This document shows, in pieces, positions 6,915 to 13,972 of a stretch of 23,690 nucleotides of DNA. This DNA comes from CAZCEC01 sp964497615. GTDB taxonomy: Bacteria; Chloroflexota; Anaerolineae; Anaerolineales; UBA6663. The notes under the pieces were generated by a model, which had not been told where the DNA came from, did not search any database, and saw only the letters and a program-made list of their open reading frames with translations. Location: NCBI GenBank assembly GCA_964497615.1, contig CAZCEC010000091.1, positions 1 through 23,690 of the forward strand, in the 5' to 3' direction. Position 1 is the stretch's first letter; each line of letters begins with the position of its first letter. The position numbers and the translations under genes are program-made.

Positions 6915-7117
6915 GCAGCTTTTCTAATCCCCACTACATGTACCTGTTCGCGCTGAAGAACGGCAAGAAGCGCTTGGCGTATGGGCAGTCGCCCGAGGAC
7001 GCGCTAGAGATTTTGAGCTACCGGCTGACAAGGGAAGAGATGGACGAGATCCTGCGCGACCAATACGAGAAGATCAGCCAGCGGAAGCTGCAGGCGCACG
7101 TGGAGGAGTTGGGGTAA
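6911..7117 (+). CDS. Small protein coupled to the radical SAM enzyme, unknown function
   Basis: The 68-residue protein overlaps the end of the radical SAM gene by 4 bases. The N-terminal half looks like a short beta-strand unit (HYMYLFALKNGKKRLAYG); the rest is strongly helical and charged (SPEDALEILSYRLTREEMDE onward). There is no signal peptide, cysteine or leader-core layout, so it is more likely a partner subunit than a peptide substrate. I do not recognise the family. The gene is supported by the tight coupling and natural composition. Confidence 0.72.
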   Translation: MSSFSNPHYMYLFALKNGKKRLAYGQSPEDALEILSYRLTREEMDEILRDQYEKISQRKLQAHVEELG

Positions 7118-7162
7118 GTAGGCCTACCTAACCCCCGCCCCCTCCCCTACCAGGGAAGGGGG
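7118..7162. repeat. Palindrome and C/G-rich hairpin after the radical SAM operon
   Basis: GTAGGCCTAC (7118-7127) is a perfect palindrome directly after the stop codon. It is followed by a hairpin in which CCCCCTCCC (7138-7146) pairs with GGGAAGGGGG (7153-7162) with one bulged A. There is no proper U-tract, so it is a weak terminator; the C/G-rich form resembles interspersed repeats common in Chloroflexota. Confidence 0.55.
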
Positions 7163-7183
7163 TGCCTTTGAGCCAACACGGGT

Positions 7184-7456
7184 ATGAAGGCAAGGCCGCA
7201 AGGCTCAAGTCCGCGCGAAGTATTGAAGGCCATGGGTTCAGGCTGGACGCTGAAGGCGCACCGGGACATTGAGGGGCGCAAGGAATTCCGGCTGCACCCG
7301 TTGGAGGGCGAGGCCGAGGCGGTGGACGGCGCGGCGGTGGCGAGGCTCGTGGCGCAGGGGCTAATCGACTCGAACAAGAAGTTTCCAGCGGCGACCTTCT
7401 GGCTGACGGAGGCGGGACGGCGGAGCCTGGGGAGTTCGCCAGCCGCAGGGGAGTGA
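7184..7456 (+). CDS. Small winged-helix-like hypothetical protein
   Basis: The 90-residue protein reads REVLKAMGSGWTLKAHRD, then FRLHPLEGEAEAV, then VARLVAQGLIDSNKKFP and FWLTEAGRRSL. This order of a helix, a beta pair, a recognition-like helix and a closing LTEAG resembles one winged-helix unit. It could be a DNA-binding protein, but no partner or target is evident. It follows the radical SAM operon on the same strand and is followed by a strong terminator, so it may be its last gene. The ribosome binding site is weak. Confidence 0.6.
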   Translation: MKARPQGSSPREVLKAMGSGWTLKAHRDIEGRKEFRLHPLEGEAEAVDGAAVARLVAQGLIDSNKKFPAATFWLTEAGRRSLGSSPAAGE

Positions 7457-7470
7457 TCGTATTGACGGAG

Positions 7471-7500
7471 CCGCGGCCAAAAGCGCCGCGGTTTAGTTTT
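7471..7500 (+). terminator. Rho-independent terminator
   Basis: CCGCGGC (7471-7477) pairs with GCCGCGG (7485-7491) across a 7-base loop and is followed by TTTAGTTTT. It closes the radical SAM transcription unit just after the small winged-helix-like gene. Confidence 0.85.
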
Positions 7501-7594
7501 GGAGTGCGTCACCATCTCAGCGTTGGCGCATCCGCAGCGCGCACACCGTGTAACGAAATCGTCTACAAGAGTGCGCCGGGCAACGAAGCGAGTT

Positions 7595-7619
7595 GCGGCG
7601 GCATAAACCCGCCGACTAC
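7595..7619. repeat. Hairpin repeat, copy 1 (CGGCGG/CCGCCG ending in CTAC)
   Basis: CGGCGG (7596-7601) and CCGCCG (7609-7614) flank an AT-containing loop (CATAAAC) and are followed by ACTAC. The layout matches two further copies between the dioxygenase genes near 20416 and 20450. The surrounding 7501-7661 holds no recognisable gene. Confidence 0.6.
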
Positions 7620-7661
7620 GCAAAGCGTGCGGTAGATTGTTTCGTGCAACTGGAACAACGC

Positions 7662-7681
7662 GCTCGCCCACCGGGGCGGGC
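7662..7681 (-). terminator. Hairpin after the SH3b gene
   Basis: GCTCGCCC (7662-7669) pairs with GGGCGGGC (7674-7681) around ACCG, with one G-U pair. It lies 4 bases beyond the stop of the minus-strand SH3b gene. On that strand it is followed by GTTGTT only after a few bases, so termination is plausible but not certain. Confidence 0.5.
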
Positions 7682-7685
7682 GTGC

Positions 7686-8285
7686 TTAGCGGCGGGCGCG
7701 GAAGGCACTGAGGACGCCGCCGAAGGCGCCGAGGACGAACAGGACGGCAATGAGCACCGCTGGAGGAAAACCGGTGGGCACGCCAATGCCCTCGGCGGGC
7801 AGGAGGGTGGGCCGGATCTCGGGCGCAGGCGGGGTGAAGGTGGGCGGGCGGGAGGCGTTGGGGTCGGTGGCGGGGGCGCCGTCGGTGCCGAGGACGACAT
7901 CGAGCGGCGGGGTGGGCGTGGGGGGGAGCGTGGGCGTGGGCGGCGCGACGATGGTGGGCATGTTGGGGTCATCGCCCACCAGCCGGATGAGATCGCGCAG
8001 AACCCAGCCCTCATTGTTGGGCGCGCCGACATAGACGATCTTGATCCACGCGCCGGTGGGCGAGCGGCCGATGGCGGGGCTGGTTTGGCCAGCGACGAGC
8101 AGGCCCACGCGGTCATATTGGGTGCCGGGGCCGCCGCGCACGGTCACGTCCTGGTAGATCTCAACCAGCCAGGGCGATTGAGTCGCCTGAGGGGGAGGGG
8201 CGGCGTGGGCGGTGAGGCGGAGGCTTGCGAGGAGCGCGCTTAGGATGAGGGCGGCCAGGGTTAAGGGGCGCAGGGCGCGGGGCAT
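7686..8285 (-). CDS. Secreted SH3b-domain protein with C-terminal membrane anchor
   Basis: The 199-residue protein starts with a signal peptide (about 1-28, ending AHA). A bacterial SH3 domain follows (about 40-105), with VTVRGGPGTQYDRVGLL and WVLRDLIRLVG. A Pro/Thr-rich linker (about 110-170) then leads to a hydrophobic helix (about 173-193) and a basic tail ending RARR. The protein would be exported and held in the membrane with its SH3 domain outside, perhaps binding cell wall or surface polymer. This layout is common for small Chloroflexota surface proteins. Confidence 0.82.
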   Translation of the reverse strand: MPRALRPLTLAALILSALLASLRLTAHAAPPPQATQSPWLVEIYQDVTVRGGPGTQYDRVGLLVAGQTSPAIGRSPTGAWIKIVYVGAPNNEGWVLRDLIRLVGDDPNMPTIVAPPTPTLPPTPTPPLDVVLGTDGAPATDPNASRPPTFTPPAPEIRPTLLPAEGIGVPTGFPPAVLIAVLFVLGAFGGVLSAFRARR

Positions 8286-8355
8286 GGGAGGGATTCTAAC
8301 ACGGGCGCCAGCAGGCCGGGGCGCCGGGGCCGTGCATCTTCGATGGCATTTTCAA

Positions 8356-9198
8356 TCAATCCGATAGCTGCCTGTCCAGCCAGGCCAGCGCCAGGTCCAC
8401 CCAGATTTGGGCGTGGGGAACGTTGAGCGAAGCGTCCACGGCGGTGACGGGGTTGGCGAGGGCGAGGCCATGGGGGCCGGAGTCCCAGATGTGCAGTTCG
8501 TAGGGCACGTTGTGGGCGGCCAGGGCGCTGGCGAAGAGCAGGGCGTTGCGGGCGGGCACGATCGGGTCGGTGGCGGTGTGCCAGATGAAGGCGGGGGAGG
8601 ATTGGGCCGTGACGTGCAGGTCGGGCCGGTACTGGTCCACGAGGTCGTCGGGCGCTTCGCGGACACCAAAGATAGCGGCGTGCATGGCGGCGTAGTGCGG
8701 TTCCTCACCGGAGGGCGGGGGCGGGCCGTGGCGCAGATCAATGACGGGATAGCCAAGAATAACGGCATCGGGGCGCAATTCGTCGTTGGAGGCGCCGACG
8801 CGGTCGCGGATGTCGGGACGATCCCAGAAGACGCCCAGCGCGGCGGCGAGGTGGCCGCCGGCCGAGAAGCCGCACACGACGAGGCGGCGCGGGTCCACCA
8901 GCCACTCGGCGGCGTTGCGGCGAATGAGCAGGAGGGCGTTGGCGAGGTCGAGCATGGGCACGGAGAAGCGCGTGTTGACCGAGTAGCGCAGGACGAAGGC
9001 GTGATAGCCGTGGGCCAGGAAGCGCAGGGCGATGGGCTCGGCCTCGCGGTCGGAGGTGAATTGGTAGCCGCCGCCGGGGCAGACGATGACGGCGGGGCAC
9101 GGTCGGCCAATAAAGTATTGCTCTGAGCCGTGGAGGTGATAGGCGTCGAGAAAGACAGCCGGGTTGTCGGGGCGGAGGGGGTGGCGTTCAATGTGCAT
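8356..9198 (-). CDS. Alpha/beta hydrolase (esterase/lipase-like)
   Basis: The 280-residue cytosolic hydrolase has the oxyanion-hole segment CPGGGYQFTSDREAEP (40-55) and the nucleophile elbow GFSAGGH (S112). The likely acid is D211 in TATDPIVP and the base is H243 in SGPHGLAL. The pattern fits the acetylxylan esterase/BD-FAE-like branch that removes ester groups from sugars, but the substrate is not determined. The ATG at 9198 is chosen because AAGGA lies 10 bases upstream; a longer reading to 9288 runs through an intergenic repeat and is rejected. The HEAT-like gene lies upstream on the same strand. Confidence 0.88.
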   Translation of the reverse strand: MHIERHPLRPDNPAVFLDAYHLHGSEQYFIGRPCPAVIVCPGGGYQFTSDREAEPIALRFLAHGYHAFVLRYSVNTRFSVPMLDLANALLLIRRNAAEWLVDPRRLVVCGFSAGGHLAAALGVFWDRPDIRDRVGASNDELRPDAVILGYPVIDLRHGPPPPSGEEPHYAAMHAAIFGVREAPDDLVDQYRPDLHVTAQSSPAFIWHTATDPIVPARNALLFASALAAHNVPYELHIWDSGPHGLALANPVTAVDASLNVPHAQIWVDLALAWLDRQLSD

Positions 9199-9231
9199 AG
9201 GGCGATGTCCTTTGGGGCTGTTGGAGCGGTC

Positions 9232-9264
9232 AGATTCCTCGGCCAAGACCGCCTCGGAATGACA
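9232..9264. repeat. Interspersed repeat AGATTCCTC...CGGAATGACA, copy 1
   Basis: AGATTCCTC (9232-9240) and CGGAATGACA (9255-9264) bracket 14 bases; ATTCC and GGAAT can pair. A second copy with the same ends but a different centre lies at 10243-10308. This copy sits between the HEAT-like and hydrolase genes. Confidence 0.75.
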
Positions 9265-9284
9265 ACACAGGTGGGCGACCAGTA

Positions 9285-9911
9285 TCAATCCGGCGGGGAG
9301 CGAAGTAGGCGGCGGAGGCGCACGGCGCGCGAGGCGGGCATGGCGGGCAGGTGTTGTTCGAGGACGGCAACGAAGGCCGCCTGATGCTTCGCATCCACCG
9401 CGGGGGCGATGGCCTCGGCGTGGCGGGGCACATCCTTGGCGGGGCAGGCGCGCAGGAAGTTGAGCAGGTAGGGCAGGAGTTCGGCGCGGTGCTTGGGGCG
9501 GTGCGCGGCGACGCGCGCCGGCGCGAGGATGCCGTTGTCCTGCGTGATGACGGAGCCGGTCTCGATGGCGCGCTGGATCAGGCGGCGCTGGGCAAAGAGC
9601 GCCGGGGCGCTGAGGGGGGCGATGGCGGCCAGGGCCGTCATGCCGCCCCAGACGATGCGGTTATTGCGGCTAGAGAGCAGTGCGATGAAGTCGTCGGCAT
9701 AGGGGGCGACGAGGGCGGGGTCCAGCGCGCCGACTTCGTAGAGGACCTTGATGCAGTCAGCCTGGATGTTTTTGTCTTTGTGGGTGAGGCCGCTCACGAC
9801 CTCGCGGATGCCGGCTGAGTCGCGGCGCGCGGCGAGGTCGCGGGCGAGGGCCACATTGGGGGCTTCGTCGCGGCGGCCGAGGGCGTGGGCGAGGCCGTCA
9901 AGGACCGTCAT
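9285..9911 (-). CDS. HEAT-repeat-like protein
   Basis: The 208-residue protein is almost entirely alpha-helical, with helix pairs such as DKNIQADCIKVLYEVGALDP and NNRIVWGGMTALAAIAPL, typical of HEAT or Armadillo repeats used for protein binding. No catalytic motif or signal peptide is visible. TAGGGA (within the stop codon of the upstream SEC-C gene) lies 3 bases before the ATG, and the two genes are only 6 bases apart, so they likely form one unit. Function unknown. Confidence 0.75.
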   Translation of the reverse strand: MTVLDGLAHALGRRDEAPNVALARDLAARRDSAGIREVVSGLTHKDKNIQADCIKVLYEVGALDPALVAPYADDFIALLSSRNNRIVWGGMTALAAIAPLSAPALFAQRRLIQRAIETGSVITQDNGILAPARVAAHRPKHRAELLPYLLNFLRACPAKDVPRHAEAIAPAVDAKHQAAFVAVLEQHLPAMPASRAVRLRRLLRSPPD

Positions 9912-9917
9912 TCGTCC

Positions 9918-10170
9918 CTAAAAGTAGTCGTCCCGAAGTTCGCCGTCATACTTGCCGGAGCGCAGGCAGCAGTGCTTGAAAGCGGCGGCCAGAGTTGCAG
10001 GGGCAAAGGTCGTCGCGGCCCAGCTTTTCGATGAGCTCTTTGTCGCCGTGGACGACGCGGTGACCACGCTTGACACGGGCCTCCGAGGGGTAGCCCTTGC
10101 GGCGTTTGCTAGTCGGCTCGAAAACCGGAGAGGTCGTCGGGGTCGGGGATGGTGGTGGGGCGTATGGGAC
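9918..10170 (-). pseudogene. SEC-C zinc-motif gene with a +1 frameshift
   Basis: One frame reads KRGHRVVHGDKELIEKLGRD then DLCPCNSGRRF and then diverges; the other frame continues FKHCCLRSGKYDGELRDDYF to a TAG. Joined at the TTT at 9979-9981 they give the full SEC-C motif CPCNSGRRFKHCC, a zinc-binding unit also found at the end of SecA. One extra T, or a +1 slip on TTT-C, explains the break. No canonical start codon is found in the first frame near the AAGGAG at 10174-10179, so the 5' end is also doubtful and the left limit given is approximate. It may be a true pseudogene, a sequencing error or, less likely, programmed frameshifting. Confidence 0.65.
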
Positions 10171-10498
10171 ACTCTCCTTTCGGGTGAGAAACTGCGCGGC
10201 GATGAGTCTACCATGTTTGTCTGTGAGGCGGCAGGAGAGTGGAGATTCCTCACCGCGCCGCCGGCTTGAGCACTGATCCGATGGGCGACGGCGCGGTTCG
10301 GAATGACACGTTCCGGGCGAGATTGAGCGGTTCAAAGGCGCGCATTGCGGTCCATGCCGAGTGCCAGCCGATTGTCGGCCAGAGTTCATCCTCGACTGCG
10401 GGCTGACGCGGGGCTGACTTCCGCGCGGGCACAACTTCCGTTATGATTGCGCGTAAGAAGAGATGAGGCCTGCGATGGGCGCGGCCCAGGAGACCAGG
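10171..10498. other. Intergenic region with a repeat element
   Basis: This 328-bp gap between the SEC-C gene and the zinc-ribbon gene holds the second copy of the AGATTCCTC...CGGAATGACA repeat (10243-10308), with an inner inverted repeat. A TATGAT at 10442-10447 could be a -10 box for the zinc-ribbon gene, but no matching -35 is seen. Nothing else is recognised. Confidence 0.6.
10243..10308. repeat. Interspersed repeat AGATTCCTC...CGGAATGACA, copy 2
   Basis: AGATTCCTC (10243-10251) and CGGAATGACA (10299-10308) are identical to the ends of copy 1. Inside them ACCGCGCCG (10252-10260) pairs perfectly with CGGCGCGGT (10289-10297), so the whole element can fold. Confidence 0.8.
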
Positions 10499-11089
10499 AT
10501 GAGCCAGCGAACGTATCATGGTGAGGTTAAGCCAGCGGACATGGCGGCGGCGCTGATTGCGGCTTTCAACCAGGGCAATTTGCGCTGTCAGCAGGTGGGC
10601 CAGGGCGACAAAATCATGGTGCAGATCGCCACGCGCGACTTCGGGCACAGCGGCGGCAAATCGGCGCTGTCGGTGACGATCCAGAAGGTGACGGACGGGG
10701 TGACGGTGGGGATGGGCCAGCACGAGTGGCTGGGGGTGGCGGCGTCGCTGGGGGCGTCGGCGCTGGCGGCCTTTCGCAACCCGTGGAGCATCATCAGCCG
10801 GCTGGACGACATCGCCCAGGACATCAACTCGCTGACGCTGGAGCAGCAGGCGTGGGACGCGATTGAGAGCTTCGCGCGCACGGCGCACGCGACCAAGACC
10901 ATCTCCCAGCAGTTGAGCACGGTGATGTGCGAGCACTGCCTGACGGCGAACAAGGTGGGCGAGCCAAACTGCGTGGGCTGCGGGGCGCCGCTGGGGCCGG
11001 TGCAGCCGATTGCGTGCCGGCAGTGCGGGAATGTGATGCCGCCGAAGAGCAAGTTCTGCTCGAACTGCGGGGCGGCGATGGCGGGTTAA
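10499..11089 (+). CDS. Zinc-ribbon protein of unknown function
   Basis: The 196-residue protein has an N-terminal domain of about 130 residues (starting MSQRTYHGEVKPADMAAAL) and a C-terminal double zinc ribbon made of four CxxC pairs: CEHC, CVGC, CRQC and CSNC. The N-terminal domain may bind lipid or a partner, with a hydrophobic stretch GVAASLGASALAAF. AGGAG lies 6 bases before the ATG chosen; an ATG at 10463 would add 12 residues without such a site. Zinc ribbons of this type are common at the end of small Chloroflexota regulatory or scaffold proteins. Exact function is unknown. Confidence 0.78.
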   Translation: MSQRTYHGEVKPADMAAALIAAFNQGNLRCQQVGQGDKIMVQIATRDFGHSGGKSALSVTIQKVTDGVTVGMGQHEWLGVAASLGASALAAFRNPWSIISRLDDIAQDINSLTLEQQAWDAIESFARTAHATKTISQQLSTVMCEHCLTANKVGEPNCVGCGAPLGPVQPIACRQCGNVMPPKSKFCSNCGAAMAG

Positions 11090-11093
11090 ACCT

Positions 11094-11162
11094 CACCACC
11101 AAGCCACAAAGTCACGAAGGGGATAAGTGTCGGCGGATGGGCCGCAGGTTGTCGATCCGCCG
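11094..11162. repeat. Word-like repeat and hairpin between converging genes
   Basis: The stretch 11094-11120 reads as periodic words (CACCACCAAG, CCACAAAG, TCACGAAGG). CGGCGGAT (11131-11138) then pairs with ATCCGCCG (11155-11162) around a 16-base loop. The hairpin lies between the converging zinc-ribbon and opcA genes and may act as a weak two-way terminator; no T-tract is present. Confidence 0.5.
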
Positions 11163-11173
11163 AGTGCGTTAAG

Positions 11174-12292
11174 CTAGCCGATGATGTCGGCGGAAGCTTC
11201 AGACTGGGCGGCGACGAGGCGGAGGGCGGCCATGTAGGTGGGAGCCGGATCGAGGCGGCCCAGCTCGTGGCCGAGCCATTCGACGACGGTCTCGGGCCGC
11301 AGAGGCACCACGCGCTCGGTGGATGAACCGCTGGGAAGGCGCTCGGTGACGGCGCAGACCGCGCCGTGCCGGGTAATCTCAAAGAGCGCGCCATCGCTCG
11401 TCTCCAAGCGCACCCCGGCCAAGAAACCGGCGCCCAGCGCAAGCTGGCCCGGCAGCGATTCGAAGCGCACCATCTGACCGCCGGCAAACCGGATGAACTG
11501 CACATCGCGCGCCGAGGGGACCCAGCCGAGGCGCGAGGCCAGCCAGCCCGCGTATAGCCAGGCCAGCACGGGCGCGCCCGAGTGGTAACGCACGGTGACG
11601 CTCGTGAGCCGCGGCAAATAAGGGAGCGTCACCGCGCTGTCGAAAATCTGGGCGGTGTGGTAGCGCCAGGGCGCGAGGCGCGCCCAGGCCAGATCGCTGA
11701 CAACGGGCTCAAAGTGCGGGTCGTTGACGGCGCGGTCCAGGGCGGCCCAGTCGAGCTGGGGCGCGGTGAAGTTGAGGGAATCCATGATGAGGCGGTCCAG
11801 CACCGGCGCGAAGGCGGTCAGGGCCGGATGCCGGAACGGACTGCTGCCCATCCACCACAAGAATGAGGGCAAGTTGGTGAGCAAGAGAGGGAGCGCCGCG
11901 CCCGGCAGGCGCTGCACGGCCACGGGGCCGCGCGCGGTGAGAGTGACTAATTCGCCGCAGACAGGCTCATCGCCGTCGCGCGCCGGGGCGTGGTGGAGGG
12001 CCACGGTGGCGGTCAGGCCGGCGGGCGAGGCGTCGGGCAGGGCTTCCAGGATGATGGTGCGGGCCGGCTGGCGCGGGTTCAGGGAGATGGCCACCTCGCG
12101 CGCCTGCTGCGCGGCGGCGGGCTCGGCGGCATAGGCGACGAGGGTGTGCAGGAGGACGCGGTTGTGCATCCGCGCCTGGCCAGCACGCGCCTCGGCCGCC
12201 TCGCGCCACAAGGCGGCCAATTCGCGCTCCACGCGGGCAGGATCCACCAGGCGGGGGGCCGCGGGAGAGACCGCTCCGGGCCCAACGCTCAC
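11174..12292 (-). CDS. opcA: OpcA, glucose-6-phosphate dehydrogenase assembly protein
   Basis: The 372-residue protein is recognised as OpcA by its position directly behind zwf and by features of the family such as RMHNRVLLHTLVAYA, LPSFLWWMGSSPFRHPAL, and a central WARLAPWRYHTAQIFD. OpcA is an allosteric or assembly factor of glucose-6-phosphate dehydrogenase, known from cyanobacteria and actinobacteria. Translation starts at a GTG (12290-12292) that overlaps the TGA of zwf (GTGA), implying coupled synthesis of the two partners. It is the last gene of the unit before the hairpin at 11131-11162. Confidence 0.88.
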   Translation of the reverse strand: MSVGPGAVSPAAPRLVDPARVERELAALWREAAEARAGQARMHNRVLLHTLVAYAAEPAAAQQAREVAISLNPRQPARTIILEALPDASPAGLTATVALHHAPARDGDEPVCGELVTLTARGPVAVQRLPGAALPLLLTNLPSFLWWMGSSPFRHPALTAFAPVLDRLIMDSLNFTAPQLDWAALDRAVNDPHFEPVVSDLAWARLAPWRYHTAQIFDSAVTLPYLPRLTSVTVRYHSGAPVLAWLYAGWLASRLGWVPSARDVQFIRFAGGQMVRFESLPGQLALGAGFLAGVRLETSDGALFEITRHGAVCAVTERLPSGSSTERVVPLRPETVVEWLGHELGRLDPAPTYMAALRLVAAQSEASADIIG

Positions 12293-13809
12293 AGGCGCCT
12301 CCAGCGGCGGCCGTCGGCTTCGATGAAGCGATGCGCCTCGGTGGGGCCCCAGGTGCCGGCTTCATAGGCGGGCAGGCGCGTGACCGGCGACTGCGCCCAG
12401 CCTTCCAGGATGCGGTTGACATACGTCCAGGCCGCCTCGACCTCGTCGTCGCGGGTGAAGAGCGCGGCTTCGCCCAGCATGCAGTCGAGGATCAGGCGCT
12501 CGTAGGCTTCGGGCGCGGGCACGCCAAAGGACGAGCCGTAGCGGAAGTCCATGCTGACGGGACGCACCTGCACGGTGGCGCCGGGCAGCTTGGAATTGAA
12601 GCGCAGGGCAATGCCTTCGTCCGGCTGGATGTTGAGGGCCAGCAGGTTGGGTTCCGCGGTGCCGCTGTTGCGGCCGAACATGGAGAGCGGGATGTGCTTG
12701 AACTGGATGGCAATCTCGGTGGAGCGCTTGGGCAGGTGTTTGCCGGAGCGCAGATAGAAAGGCACGCCCGCCCAACGCCAGCTGTCCAGGAAGAGTTTGA
12801 GGGCCAGGAAGGTCTCGGTGAGCGAGTCGGGGGCGACGCCCTTTTCCTCACGGTAGGCCGGCGCGGGCCGGCCGCCAACGGAGCCAGCGGCGTATTGGCC
12901 GCGCACGACGAATTGGTCCACGACGTCGGGCGCGAGGAGGCGGATGGCGCGCAGCACCTTCACCTTCTCGTCGCGGACGGCGTTGGCGTCGAAGGCGACC
13001 GGCGGGTCCATCGCCACCAGGGTGAGCAGTTGCAGCATGTGGTTTTGGATCATGTCGCGGATGACGCCGGCTGTCTCGTAATAGCCCCCCCGCCCCTCCA
13101 CGCCTACGGCCTCGGCCACCGTGATCTGCACATGGTCCACGTGGTTACGGTTCCACAGGGGCTCGAAGATGGCGTTGGCGAACCGAAAGACGAGGATGTT
13201 CTGGACCGTCTCCTTGCCAAGATAGTGGTCAATGCGGTAAACCTGGTCCTCGTCGAAAACGGCCTGAACGGTGCGATTGAGATCGCGGGCGGTGGCGAGG
13301 TCGCGGCCGAAGGGCTTCTCGATGATGAGGCGCACCCAGCCGCCGCTGGGGCTGCGGCTGAGGCCGGCCTGGCCCAAGTGTTCGATAATGACGGGGAAGT
13401 ACTCGGGGGAGGTGGCGAGGTAGAACAGGCGATTGCCGGCCGCGCCGCGCTGCTGGTCGAGTTCGTCGAGTTTGGCGGCGAGGCGGCGGTAGGCCTCAGG
13501 CTCGTCAAAATTGCCGGGGCAGTAGCACAGCTTGGGCGCAAAGGCCCGCCAGACCTCCTCGTCGGCCGGGCCGCTGCGGGAGTGAGCGTTGATGCCGTCC
13601 AACATCTGCTGGCGGAACTCGTCGTCGGGGATGGGCCGGCGGGCAAAGCCGACGACGGCGAAGGCCGTGGGCAGCAACCCTTCCAGTTCCAGGTTATAGA
13701 GGGCGGGCACGAGCTTGCGTTGGGTGAGGTCGCCGGACGCGCCGAAGATGACGACGGTGTTGGGCTCGGGCATGCGCTCGACGGTGAGGCCTTCGCGGAG
13801 AGGGTTCAT
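12289..13809 (-). CDS. zwf: Glucose-6-phosphate 1-dehydrogenase
   Basis: The 506-residue enzyme oxidises glucose 6-phosphate to 6-phosphogluconolactone with NAD(P)+, the entry step of the oxidative pentose phosphate pathway. The nucleotide-binding motif IFGASGDLTQRK (21-32), EKPFGRD (164-170) and the active-site signature RIDHYLGKE (192-200) are intact, and the length is normal for the family. The opcA gene overlaps its stop. No Shine-Dalgarno sequence is seen before the ATG; the leader instead is a run of GAAGGATGAAT words. A second Met at residue 13 is a possible alternative start. Confidence 0.96.
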   Translation of the reverse strand: MNPLREGLTVERMPEPNTVVIFGASGDLTQRKLVPALYNLELEGLLPTAFAVVGFARRPIPDDEFRQQMLDGINAHSRSGPADEEVWRAFAPKLCYCPGNFDEPEAYRRLAAKLDELDQQRGAAGNRLFYLATSPEYFPVIIEHLGQAGLSRSPSGGWVRLIIEKPFGRDLATARDLNRTVQAVFDEDQVYRIDHYLGKETVQNILVFRFANAIFEPLWNRNHVDHVQITVAEAVGVEGRGGYYETAGVIRDMIQNHMLQLLTLVAMDPPVAFDANAVRDEKVKVLRAIRLLAPDVVDQFVVRGQYAAGSVGGRPAPAYREEKGVAPDSLTETFLALKLFLDSWRWAGVPFYLRSGKHLPKRSTEIAIQFKHIPLSMFGRNSGTAEPNLLALNIQPDEGIALRFNSKLPGATVQVRPVSMDFRYGSSFGVPAPEAYERLILDCMLGEAALFTRDDEVEAAWTYVNRILEGWAQSPVTRLPAYEAGTWGPTEAHRFIEADGRRWRRL

Positions 13810-13810
13810 G

Positions 13811-13850
13811 GGAAGGATGAAGGATGAATTATGAAGGATGAATCAATCGT
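13811..13850. repeat. 14-bp direct repeats in the zwf leader
   Basis: ATGAAGGATGAAT occurs at 13817-13829 and 13831-13843, with a further partial copy (GAAGGATGA at 13812-13820). The repeat starts two bases upstream of the zwf ATG and replaces the expected ribosome binding site. Confidence 0.8.
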
Positions 13851-13972
13851 GGCAGGCCCAGACACGCGGTTGTGGGCGGGAGTGTAGGAGCAAATGGGGG
13901 GAAGTCAAGTCAGAGGGGCGCTGTCACACAGGTTGCGTAGGGGACATTGGACTCGTACGGAGGATGAGCGAG

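Noticed and set aside
7453..7635. A 60-codon plus-strand ORF starting at a GTG overlapping the end of the small winged-helix-like gene
   Set aside because: It runs straight through a strong terminator hairpin and has no family-like features.
7147..7671. A 174-codon minus-strand ORF
   Set aside because: It runs antisense to the small winged-helix-like gene and through a terminator and a hairpin repeat; composition is unnatural.
9199..9288. Longer N-terminus for the alpha/beta hydrolase
   Set aside because: The extra residues are encoded by the interspersed AGATTCCTC/CGGAATGACA repeat, and the ATG at 9198 has a ribosome binding site.
12331..13827. A 498-codon open frame on the plus strand opposite zwf
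   Set aside because: It is antisense to a clear zwf and shows only shadow composition.
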